NCBI GenBank assembly: GCA_023389295.1
Contig: JAEWEO010000277.1
Coordinates: 1-22,051, forward strand
DNA: 22,051 bases
Source: Bacillota bacterium
GTDB lineage: Bacteria; Bacillota; Clostridia; Lachnospirales; Lachnospiraceae
Reading direction: 5' to 3'
Within the stretch, counting starts at the first letter, position 1. Every line of letters starts with the position of its first letter. The notes beneath the pieces were generated by a model. The model made no database searches. It worked only from the letters and a program-made list of their open reading frames with translations, and was not told the DNA's origin. This document shows positions 15,379 to 22,051 of this stretch, one piece after another. The translations under genes were made by a program, and so were the position numbers.

Positions 15379-16410
15379 TTATGTTTTATTTTTAAAGATG
15401 TCATCCAGTTGTACCATCAAGGATTGTAGTGTATTAACAACCTTTTGATAATCCATTCTTTTTGGTCCGATAATACCGACCTTACCGTAAACACCCTCTT
15501 CTATTTCATAAGTAGCAGTAACTACGGAACATTCCTTCATAGATTCCACCGGAGTTTCATCACCGATATACACCTGTATTCCTCTGTCCTCCTCATCCTC
15601 CATCTTATCTTGAATGAGTTCGGATAGAACCTTCTTTTCTTCTAAGGTATATAGAATATTACTTGCTTTTTCTCTGTCACTTAGCTCCGGATATTTTAAA
15701 ATATTAGTTGCTCCCGAGGTGTATATCTCAACATCATCATCTTCGGTTACCGCCTGCATAATGGCATCTAAAATGTCATTGACAATGGTACGGTAATCTC
15801 CTGCCTGCTCCTTCATCTGTGAAATGACCGGCAAATTAATTTCTCCCAGGTCTAAGCCTTGTAAAAATGTATTAATGATGATATTTAGCTTTAGTAAGAT
15901 TTCTTTATTTAAAGATGTAGCTATCTTTATAATCTTATTCTTAACTATATTTCTCTCAAATACGATTACTGCCAGTAATTGATTATCATCTACCTCCGTT
16001 AACTGAATAAATTTTACTTTCTTCCTATATTGTGGTGTAGATACCATGGTAGTGTAATTCGTATTGACTGCAAGTAGCTTAGCCACCTGCTGAAGAAGAT
16101 TCTCTAGTCGGTCTGCTTTCTCAATGAGCAGCTCCTTCATATCTTCAACCTCTTGAACCTTATCCTTCAGAAGCATATCAACATAGAGACGGTAGCCTTT
16201 ATCCGATGGAATACGACCCGCAGAAGTATGTGGCTGTAAAATATACCCCAGTTCTTCTAAGTCCGCCATTTCATTACGAATGGTAGCTGAGCTCAAATTC
16301 AGATCCGTATACTTCGAGATTGTTCTAGACCCGACAGGCTCGCCAGTTTCCAAATAATTGCGGATGATTGCCTGTAAAATTTTCAATTTTCTTTCATCCA
16401 ACTGCTGCAT
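15379..16410 (-). CDS. hrcA: heat-inducible transcription repressor HrcA
   Basis: Repressor that binds the CIRCE operator and shuts off the heat-shock operon until misfolded protein titrates its helper GroEL. The 343-residue protein has the N-terminal winged-helix domain (LDERKLKILQAIIRNYLETG, then SRTISKYTDLNLSSATIRNE and LEELGYILQPHTSAGRIPSD), which is the HrcA signature, followed by the GAF-like dimerisation and inserted domains and the C-terminal GKVGIIGPKRMDYQKVVNTL block. The ATG at 16408-16410 follows GAGGTAGG. It is first in the operon and therefore autoregulated through the CIRCE site about 58-84 bp upstream of its start. Confidence 0.97.
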   Translation of the reverse strand: MQQLDERKLKILQAIIRNYLETGEPVGSRTISKYTDLNLSSATIRNEMADLEELGYILQPHTSAGRIPSDKGYRLYVDMLLKDKVQEVEDMKELLIEKADRLENLLQQVAKLLAVNTNYTTMVSTPQYRKKVKFIQLTEVDDNQLLAVIVFERNIVKNKIIKIATSLNKEILLKLNIIINTFLQGLDLGEINLPVISQMKEQAGDYRTIVNDILDAIMQAVTEDDDVEIYTSGATNILKYPELSDREKASNILYTLEEKKVLSELIQDKMEDEEDRGIQVYIGDETPVESMKECSVVTATYEIEEGVYGKVGIIGPKRMDYQKVVNTLQSLMVQLDDIFKNKT

Positions 16411-16467
16411 AACCTACCTCTATCCCTTGTAAAAGATATTATTGTTATTAGGTTCTCTTTCATCCTG

Positions 16468-16494
16468 TTAGCACTCAACCGAATAGAGTGCTAA
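16468..16494. promoter_or_regulatory. CIRCE operator (HrcA binding site)
   Basis: TTAGCACTC (16468-16476) and GAGTGCTAA (16486-16494) are separated by 9 bp. This is a perfect match to the CIRCE consensus. The symmetry extends two more base pairs on each side (TG and CA). It lies just downstream of the hrcA promoter, in the expected 5' leader. Confidence 0.97.
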
Positions 16495-16505
16495 CATCTA
16501 TAAAT

Positions 16506-16534
16506 AAAATAGCACTAACAATATCTTTTGTCAA
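16506..16534 (-). promoter_or_regulatory. sigma-A promoter of the hrcA-grpE-dnaK-dnaJ operon
   Basis: On the minus strand a perfect TTGACA (16529-16534) and TATTTT (16506-16511) are 17 bp apart. Transcription would start near 16499, a few bases before CIRCE, which is the classic arrangement. The spacer contains AGTGCTA, identical to part of a CIRCE arm. Confidence 0.8.
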
Positions 16535-16648
16535 GGCAAATTTATAAATAAATGATTAAAATTGTATCATAAGCTTCTTAAGATTAGTGTCCGCTATTTA
16601 ACACGATAATATCTACTCATTTAAAATTTAATGACACCGAGACCGGAC

Positions 16649-17893
16649 TTATAGTAAGAATTCAGATAATACCACATTACTTACATCGATACCAAGCCTT
16701 GTTAACTTGATTCTATTCTCCTCATTCTTAACTAATCCTTGCGCTTCAAGGCGATTTAACACCTTACCATAGACATCTTCAATCTTTCTGATAAAGCGTT
16801 TTTCAAACTCCTCTTTGCTAACACCTTCGCACATTCTTAGTCCTAAAAACATAAACTCCTCCACCTTATCATTATCAGATAATACATTGATATCCATAGA
16901 GAGTCCGATCAAATCAAAGATACGATGTTCAGTAAAGTTATGGCTTGAAGAATTATCAACCGAATAATCGCTTAGCTTAGCATCTCTTTCTTTAAACTGC
17001 TCTAATCGCTTCAAATACTTGTTCATATCATTTTCTTTAGAAAAGCGAATTCCATTCATCAAAGAAGAAGCCCCAAGTCCAAGTCCAAGGTATTCGGTTC
17101 CTTTCCAGTAAGAACTATTATGAGCACATTCATAACCAGGTTTTGCATAGTTGGATATTTCATAACGATGATATCCGTTTTCCTCTAGGATTTCCTCCGT
17201 TCTATAATATATCTTTCGTTCCACTTCTTCTGAGGGTAACTTAATACTATCCTTCGCCCCCTCTTTATAGGTTTCAAAGAATTTAGTGCCCTCTTCAATA
17301 ATTAAACTATAGGCCGATATATGCTCCGGTTTTAAATTAACAATTTTAGTTAATGTATTTTCCCATGAGGATAACGTTTGTCCCGGAAGGGCAGACATAA
17401 GATCAATATTAATATTGGTAAATCCTAGTTCTCTGGCTAATAGATAATTATCCAGAAATTCCTCATAACTATGGATTCTTCCAAGTAATTTTAATTCCTC
17501 ATTATTTACAGACTGAAGACCAATGCTAAGTCGATTAATACCTGCTTCTTTATATAGAAGTAACTTCTCCTTGGTTAACGTTCCCGGATTCATTTCTATG
17601 GTCGCTTCCAACCTCTTAGTATCTAAATAGAATACATCCCTTATCTTATCCATCACCCGAAGAATATCTTCAGCTTCAATACAAGAGGGCGTTCCTCCTC
17701 CAAAGAAGATGGTCGGAACTGTATATTTGGTTAATTGATTACGATAACTTTCAATCTCGATAAGTAAAGCCTCCACATATCGCTTCTTCGCTTCTTTCGT
17801 TGCAGGAGCTGATAAAAAGTCGCAGTAATCACATTTTTTTTCGCAAAAAGGGATGTGAATATATAATCCTAGATCCTTATTTAAATTATTCAT
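16649..17893 (-). CDS. hemW: HemW-type radical SAM protein (heme chaperone, often called coproporphyrinogen oxidase-like)
   Basis: Radical SAM protein; HemW members bind heme and are thought to insert it into target proteins rather than oxidise coproporphyrinogen. The 4Fe-4S motif CEKKCDYC (C17, C21, C24) matches CxxxCxxC, and GGGTPS is at 65-70. INRLSIGLQS and the HNSSYW motif near 258-263, typical of HemW, follow, with LGLGLGASS after them. The C-terminal part carries EEFMFLGLRMCEGVS. A segment of about 33 residues (306-338, rich in Ser, Asn and Asp) appears inserted before that block. The ATG at 17891-17893 has GAGGTG upstream. It lies between lepA and hrcA, the common Firmicutes position. 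Functional naming as chaperone is from family knowledge. Confidence 0.93.
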   Translation of the reverse strand: MNNLNKDLGLYIHIPFCEKKCDYCDFLSAPATKEAKKRYVEALLIEIESYRNQLTKYTVPTIFFGGGTPSCIEAEDILRVMDKIRDVFYLDTKRLEATIEMNPGTLTKEKLLLYKEAGINRLSIGLQSVNNEELKLLGRIHSYEEFLDNYLLARELGFTNINIDLMSALPGQTLSSWENTLTKIVNLKPEHISAYSLIIEEGTKFFETYKEGAKDSIKLPSEEVERKIYYRTEEILEENGYHRYEISNYAKPGYECAHNSSYWKGTEYLGLGLGASSLMNGIRFSKENDMNKYLKRLEQFKERDAKLSDYSVDNSSSHNFTEHRIFDLIGLSMDINVLSDNDKVEEFMFLGLRMCEGVSKEEFEKRFIRKIEDVYGKVLNRLEAQGLVKNEENRIKLTRLGIDVSNVVLSEFLL

Positions 17894-18079
17894 TTTTCAC
17901 CTCTTCAACGACGTTCACCCATAACGGTCCCGTCTTATCTTATTAGAGATACGATATGCGAAAATCTTACTCCCCATCAAAAAAGATGAGTAGCAAGCTA
18001 AATTCACTTACCATAAACAACAGCGCTTGCCCATAACGACCGTCTTACTTTGCTTCTATAGACGTGGTCTTATGTTTAT
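17894..18079. other. lepA-hemW spacer with imperfect direct repeats and dyads
   Basis: Beyond the lepA terminator, the spacer holds two related elements: CCCATAACGGTCCCGTCTTA at 17918-17937 and CCCATAACGACCGTCTTA at 18030-18047. The second also forms a bulged hairpin with GACGTGGTCTTATG at 18061-18074. A further A-loop hairpin (CATC-A6-GATG) lies at about 17975-17988. On the minus strand TTGATG and TATCGT with an 18-bp spacer form a weak promoter candidate for hemW. No known riboswitch was recognised. Confidence 0.5.
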
Positions 18080-18123
18080 AAGAAAAAAGGCCTTTACAGT
18101 TAACCTGTAAAAGCTTTTTTCTT
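18080..18123 (-). terminator. strong bidirectional intrinsic terminator after lepA
   Basis: Arms at 18080-18099 and 18105-18123 pair over about 19 bp with one bulge, with a palindromic GTTAAC at the loop. Both ends are A/T runs (AAGAAAAAAG and CTTTTTTCTT), so each strand has a T-tract after the stem. It lies 25 bp beyond the lepA stop codon. Confidence 0.88.
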
Positions 18124-18148
18124 ATTTAATCCTCTTAAAATCATTCTT

Positions 18149-19960
18149 TTAGTCATCATCCAGCTTTAAAACACTCATGAAGGCTTTCTGTGGGATCTCT
18201 ACATTACCGATCTGTCTCATACGTTTTTTACCTTCTTTTTGCTTTTCTAAAAGCTTTCTCTTACGAGAAATGTCACCACCATAGCATTTTGCAAGTACAT
18301 CTTTTCTCATGGCCTTTACCGTTTCTCTGGCAATGACTTTGCTACCGATGGCTGCCTGAATCGGTATCTCAAATAGCTGGCGTGGAATTTCTTCTTTTAA
18401 CTTCTCACACATTCTTCTTCCACGTTCATAGGCACTTTCCGCATGCACAATGAAGGTAAGCGCATCTACTTCTTCTTTATTTATTAAGATATCTAATTTC
18501 ACTAAATCAGACTGTACATAGCCCTTTATTTCATAATCAAAGGAAGCATACCCTCTGGATCTTGACTTGAGAGCATCAAAAAAGTCATAGATAATCTCGT
18601 TTAGTGGTAGTTCATATTTTAATAGTGCTCTGGTTGTCTCCATGTACTCCATGCCCAAATAAATACCACGTCGTTCTTGGCAAAGTGTCATGATAGAACC
18701 GACAAATTCCGTTGTTACCATAATTTCTGCTGAAACCATTGGTTCTTCCAAATAATCAACCTCTGATGGATCCGGCAAATTTGTAGGATTAGTTAAATCA
18801 AACACTTCACCGTTATGCTTATGAACTTTATAGATAACACTAGGCGCTGTAGTAACTAAATCCAGATTATATTCTCTCTCCAGTCTTTCTTGAATGATCT
18901 CCAAATGAAGTAATCCAAGGAATCCACAACGGAAACCAAAGCCTAAGGCAACGGAGGTCTCCGGTTCAAAATGAAGGGAGGCATCATTTAATTGTAATTT
19001 TTCCAACGCATCTCTAAGGTCACCGTATTTCGCACCATCGGCAGGATACATGCCGCAATATACCATAGGGTTAACCTTCTTATAACCAGGAAGTGGCTTT
19101 TCACAAGGTCGTTTGTGATCTGTAATTGTATCACCTACACGGGTGTCTTTTACATTCTTAAGGCTGGCTGTTATATAGCCAACCATACCGGCAGATAGCT
19201 CGTCCACAGGAATAAACTGTCCGGGACCAAAGATACCAAGCTCAACGACTTCTGCTGTTGCTCCCGTCGCCATCATTTTAATCTCAGTACCCTTTTTCAC
19301 CGTACCCTCTTTAATTCTACAAAATACGATTACTCCCTTATAGGGATCATAAATTGAGTCAAAAATAAGTGCTTGCAACGGTGCGTTACGATCGCCAATC
19401 GGGGCCGGAATTTTTTCTACAATTTGCTCCAGTACCTGATCCACATTCGTTCCAACTTTCGCGGAAATAAGTGGAGCATCCTGAGCTTCAATACCAATGA
19501 CATCCTCAATTTCAGCAATAACTCTCTGGGGATCAGCACTTGGTAAGTCTATTTTATTAATTACCGGCATAATATCCAGGTTGTGATCAAGTGCCAGATA
19601 TACATTGGCTAGCGTCTGAGCTTCAATTCCCTGTGCAGCATCCACGACAAGAATAGCACCATCACAAGCAGCTAAACTTCTGGATACCTCATAATTAAAG
19701 TCAACGTGTCCGGGAGTATCGATCAGGTTGAAAATATACTCTTCTCCATTCTTTGCTTTGTATACGGTACGTACCGTCTGAGCTTTTATGGTAATACCCC
19801 TCTCCCTCTCCAGATCCATATTATCAAGAACTTGCGATTGCATCTCACGACTCGTTAATAAACCTGTCATCTCAATAATACGATCCGCTAGAGTTGATTT
19901 ACCATGATCTATATGAGCAATAATACAAAAATTTCTGATTTTACTTTGGTCTAAGGCCAT
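18149..19960 (-). CDS. lepA: translation elongation factor 4 (LepA)
   Basis: Ribosome-bound GTPase proposed to back-translocate or rescue stalled ribosomes and to aid ribosome biogenesis. The 603-residue protein has G1 AHIDHGKS (15-22), G2 in RERGITIKAQ, G3 DTPGHVDF and G4 NKIDLPSAD, then beta-barrel and EF-G-like domains, and the LepA-specific C-terminal domain containing AKCYGGDISRKRKLLEKQKEGKKRMR. The characteristic FGFRCGFLGLLHLEIIQERL is also present. The ATG at 19958-19960 has AGGAGGAA upstream. It has its own promoter and terminator, so it is probably a single-gene unit between spoIIP and hemW. Confidence 0.98.
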   Translation of the reverse strand: MALDQSKIRNFCIIAHIDHGKSTLADRIIEMTGLLTSREMQSQVLDNMDLERERGITIKAQTVRTVYKAKNGEEYIFNLIDTPGHVDFNYEVSRSLAACDGAILVVDAAQGIEAQTLANVYLALDHNLDIMPVINKIDLPSADPQRVIAEIEDVIGIEAQDAPLISAKVGTNVDQVLEQIVEKIPAPIGDRNAPLQALIFDSIYDPYKGVIVFCRIKEGTVKKGTEIKMMATGATAEVVELGIFGPGQFIPVDELSAGMVGYITASLKNVKDTRVGDTITDHKRPCEKPLPGYKKVNPMVYCGMYPADGAKYGDLRDALEKLQLNDASLHFEPETSVALGFGFRCGFLGLLHLEIIQERLEREYNLDLVTTAPSVIYKVHKHNGEVFDLTNPTNLPDPSEVDYLEEPMVSAEIMVTTEFVGSIMTLCQERRGIYLGMEYMETTRALLKYELPLNEIIYDFFDALKSRSRGYASFDYEIKGYVQSDLVKLDILINKEEVDALTFIVHAESAYERGRRMCEKLKEEIPRQLFEIPIQAAIGSKVIARETVKAMRKDVLAKCYGGDISRKRKLLEKQKEGKKRMRQIGNVEIPQKAFMSVLKLDDD

Positions 19961-20003
19961 CTTGTTCCTCCTGCGTAATTTCTATCCATAAATATTCTGT
20001 TTG

Positions 20004-20032
20004 ATTATAACACAACCATGAAATACTCGCAA
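20004..20032 (-). promoter_or_regulatory. sigma-A promoter of lepA
   Basis: On the minus strand TTGCGA (20027-20032) and a perfect TATAAT (20004-20009) are 17 bp apart. Transcription would start near 19997, leaving a leader of about 37 nt before the lepA ATG. Confidence 0.75.
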
Positions 20033-20082
20033 GATAATGCATTTTTGATTTTTGCATTTCTTTGTGCTATGTATATATGAAG

Positions 20083-21510
20083 TTATTCCCCTTTTAATAC
20101 TGCATCTAAAACCTCTGCAAAGGGAGGCATTGCATTCATTGCTGACTCCAAGGTGTTATATTGTGTTCCAAGCTCCATCAATATTGATTTTGGACGCACA
20201 TGTAAGTTAAACCGGTATTCTTTCAGATAATTCTTATAAAATAATCCAGGATACAGTTCTTTTGATTTCAATTGCAGCTGTAAACTAAAGGCAAGATTAT
20301 CCTGTAGATTAGGATTATCCAAGTGTGTAATCGGTCCATTCTGATCACGGGAGAGTCCGTTAAAAAGCATGATCTGAGCAGTTTCTTCACCGTTAATAAT
20401 TGTTTTCCTAGCATCCGGTGAATCTCTATGTAGATCAATAACTACTTCAATTGTTGGATTATCCTCTAATATTTTTGATATACCATCCTTCGCCTGATTG
20501 TAAGCAACATCCCGGTCTAATACACCATTGATAAGATCATACTCGGAGGTGTCATGGATTACATTATAGCCATAATCCTCTTCTAATATCTTAGCAAGAT
20601 AGGTGCCTACTCCCACCACTGTATCCTCCTTCTTATTTTTACGGCTATCAAGATAAGCTTCCTGGGAATGAGTATGATAAATCAGTATTTGTGGAGCCTC
20701 ATTTGTTTGCTTAATGGTCATGTCCTTACTTATTAATTCCTCACCATCAAATAAACTTTCCGTAACCTTCGTTGCCGGATCTACAATATAGAAATTTCGA
20801 ACCAGAAAATCCAAATCCTTCAGTTGCTCTAGTGTATATTTAACAGGAGAAACGTTCGTTGCAGTCTCAACGGCCGAATCCTCTTTGTCGTTTTCTTCTT
20901 GGGCTTCCTTCTTTATAATGTCACCTTGTACATAACCAATCTGTAACTGGTCAAACACTTGATCCTTTGCTCCAAGTAATATACCTAAACTATCGCTACG
21001 AAGCACCTCACCATTGGTAAGTATATATTCGAGACTCACGTAATCGCTCTTAATTTCATATACACCTAAATAATCTTTTAAACTAGTTGAGGTCTGTAAA
21101 CTGTCTGTTTCCCCGCTTTTTACTTCCTCATTTTCTATTTCCTCATTTTTCGTTTCCTCCGTTTTTGTATCATAGGACTGTAACAAAGATGAATAATCAT
21201 TTGTATTAGAAACTAATTTCGTATCATCCTCCACAAATTCACTAAGCGCCAATTCCTTCTCCACTAGACTTAAGGGAAACCCATATTCATTTGTCTGATC
21301 CTCTAAGGTATAACTTACTAAGGAAGAGCCGGTTGCAAGCACACTACTACATAATTTGGAAACCATCGCATGAAAAAAACCGGCTTGGCCCATATCTTCA
21401 GAAAATGTTAACATAGCAAATCTCACCAAAAGATAAACTGAAGCGATTGTTATCATGGACCAAAGCACCGGATAAATTTTTAATCTGATTCTTATTTTGA
21501 CTTTCTTCAT
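20083..21510 (-). CDS. spoIIP: stage II sporulation protein P (engulfment peptidoglycan hydrolase)
   Basis: Membrane-anchored amidase/endopeptidase that acts with SpoIID and SpoIIM in the engulfment of the forespore. The 475-residue product has a short basic N-terminus, one membrane segment (about 12-32), a long charged and variable stretch (about 90-225, including EETKNEEIENEEVKSGE), and the catalytic domain with ILIYHTHSQEAY (275-286), TVVGVGTYLAKILEEDYG, VVIDLHRDSPDA (356-367) and LMELGTQYN near the end. The His and Glu residues of these motifs are those of the SpoIIP zinc amidase family. The ATG at 21508-21510 (MKKVKIRIRL) follows GGGGG; an ATG four codons upstream lacks a ribosome site. 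It follows gpr directly, the usual clostridial order. Confidence 0.95.
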   Translation of the reverse strand: MKKVKIRIRLKIYPVLWSMITIASVYLLVRFAMLTFSEDMGQAGFFHAMVSKLCSSVLATGSSLVSYTLEDQTNEYGFPLSLVEKELALSEFVEDDTKLVSNTNDYSSLLQSYDTKTEETKNEEIENEEVKSGETDSLQTSTSLKDYLGVYEIKSDYVSLEYILTNGEVLRSDSLGILLGAKDQVFDQLQIGYVQGDIIKKEAQEENDKEDSAVETATNVSPVKYTLEQLKDLDFLVRNFYIVDPATKVTESLFDGEELISKDMTIKQTNEAPQILIYHTHSQEAYLDSRKNKKEDTVVGVGTYLAKILEEDYGYNVIHDTSEYDLINGVLDRDVAYNQAKDGISKILEDNPTIEVVIDLHRDSPDARKTIINGEETAQIMLFNGLSRDQNGPITHLDNPNLQDNLAFSLQLQLKSKELYPGLFYKNYLKEYRFNLHVRPKSILMELGTQYNTLESAMNAMPPFAEVLDAVLKGE

Positions 21511-21613
21511 AGCTGCCCCCATATATTTAAAATAGGCTCTAATCTATGCCTAATTCATTATATTCATGCAGCGAGTTTTTATAACTAATAATTAACATAT
21601 TACTAAGTTTTTT

Positions 21614-22051
21614 TTATACTGGCTGGGCAAAGCAGGAATTCAATGCTTCAGATACCGTATAGCTAATGCGTTTTACTGATTCATCTATATTTTTCGGTGT
21701 TACAAACATATTATCAATCTGCTGTTCTCTAACTTCCTGAATAAATTGGTTGATTTCCTTCTCCTCAAAACCACTTTTCTCAAGATACTTACTTAGCGTA
21801 TCAGATACAATTGTAGCCGCATCCACAACGGTAGGCACACCCAAAGCAATTACCTTAACCCCAAGGCTTTCTTCGTTTAAGGCTTTGCGATTATTACCTA
21901 CCCCTGAACCGGGACTGATGCCGGTATCTGTAAGCTGAACGGTTGTATTTACACGGTTGACGCTACGAGAAGCGAGCGCATCAATGACGATAATCAGTTT
22001 AGGATGTGTCTCATCAATAATTCCCTTAATAATTTCTACTGCCTCCATGCC
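21614..22051 (-). CDS. gpr: germination protease GPR (3' part, runs off the window)
   Basis: Aspartic-type protease that degrades small acid-soluble spore proteins at germination. Only the C-terminal 146 residues or so are present. They include GMEAVEIIKGIIDETHPKLI, VIDALASRSVNRVNTTVQL (with the conserved Asp of IDALASR), DTGISPGSGVGNNRKAL and VKVIALGVPTVVDAATIV, all highly characteristic of GPR. The C-terminus ends after the TVSEALNSCFAQPV segment. The frame is open to the last base of the window, so the propeptide and N-terminal part lie outside. It is followed by spoIIP after 103 bp. No clear terminator lies between them, so they may be partly co-transcribed in sporulating cells. Confidence 0.95.
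   Translation of the reverse strand, partial: GMEAVEIIKGIIDETHPKLIIVIDALASRSVNRVNTTVQLTDTGISPGSGVGNNRKALNEESLGVKVIALGVPTVVDAATIVSDTLSKYLEKSGFEEKEINQFIQEVREQQIDNMFVTPKNIDESVKRISYTVSEALNSCFAQPV

Noticed and set aside
20040..20082. Terminator after spoIIP from the AATGCA/TGCATT repeat
   Set aside because: Only a 6-bp AT-rich stem with no T-tract on the minus strand; too weak to call.
21511..21613. Sigma-E-type sporulation promoter before spoIIP
   Set aside because: Several AT-rich partial matches to the -10 and -35 boxes exist, but none has both boxes at the right spacing.

Overview
The window looks like chromosomal DNA of a low-GC, endospore-forming Clostridia, most likely a Lachnospiraceae/Lachnoclostridium-type organism. 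The reasons are AT-rich spacers, strong AGGAGG-type ribosome sites, the spore genes gpr and spoIIP, a HisZ-dependent short HisG, and a HrcA/CIRCE heat-shock operon. Species cannot be fixed from the sequence alone. Almost all genes lie on the minus strand, so transcription runs from high to low coordinates; one small membrane-protein gene is on the plus strand.

Layout, in the direction of transcription. (1) 22051-20083: the 3' part of gpr (spore protease) and spoIIP (engulfment hydrolase). (2) 20032-18080: lepA with its own sigma-A-type promoter, closed by a strong hairpin terminator. (3) 17893-16649: hemW, preceded by a 255-bp spacer with repeats. (4) 16534-11269: the heat-shock operon hrcA-grpE-dnaK-dnaJ, behind a TTGACA promoter and a perfect CIRCE operator, with a hairpin after dnaJ; then prmA. 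(5) 10120-9625: a plus-strand gene for a small DUF3784-like membrane protein, with its own promoter and terminator, sitting between prmA and rsmE, which are neighbours in many Firmicutes. (6) 9506-2254: a same-strand series rsmE, relQ-type alarmone synthetase, rsmF-like m5C methyltransferase, rsuA-type pseudouridine synthase, HAD phosphatase, RluA-family pseudouridine synthase, recU and a ProX/YbaK-type aminoacyl-tRNA deacylase. (7) 1731-1: hisZ and the 5' part of hisG, behind a roughly 620-bp non-coding stretch that carries a decayed 14-bp tandem array.

Functionally the window is housekeeping: sporulation and germination, protein folding, rRNA and ribosomal-protein modification, tRNA proofreading, stringent response, recombination and histidine synthesis. 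I see no transposon, prophage, CRISPR array or obvious new multi-gene system. The most notable points are regulatory: a LexA-like palindrome embedded in the rsmE promoter, a degenerating 14-bp minisatellite upstream of hisZ, an additional CIRCE-like half-site inside the hrcA promoter, and repeated elements in the lepA-hemW spacer.
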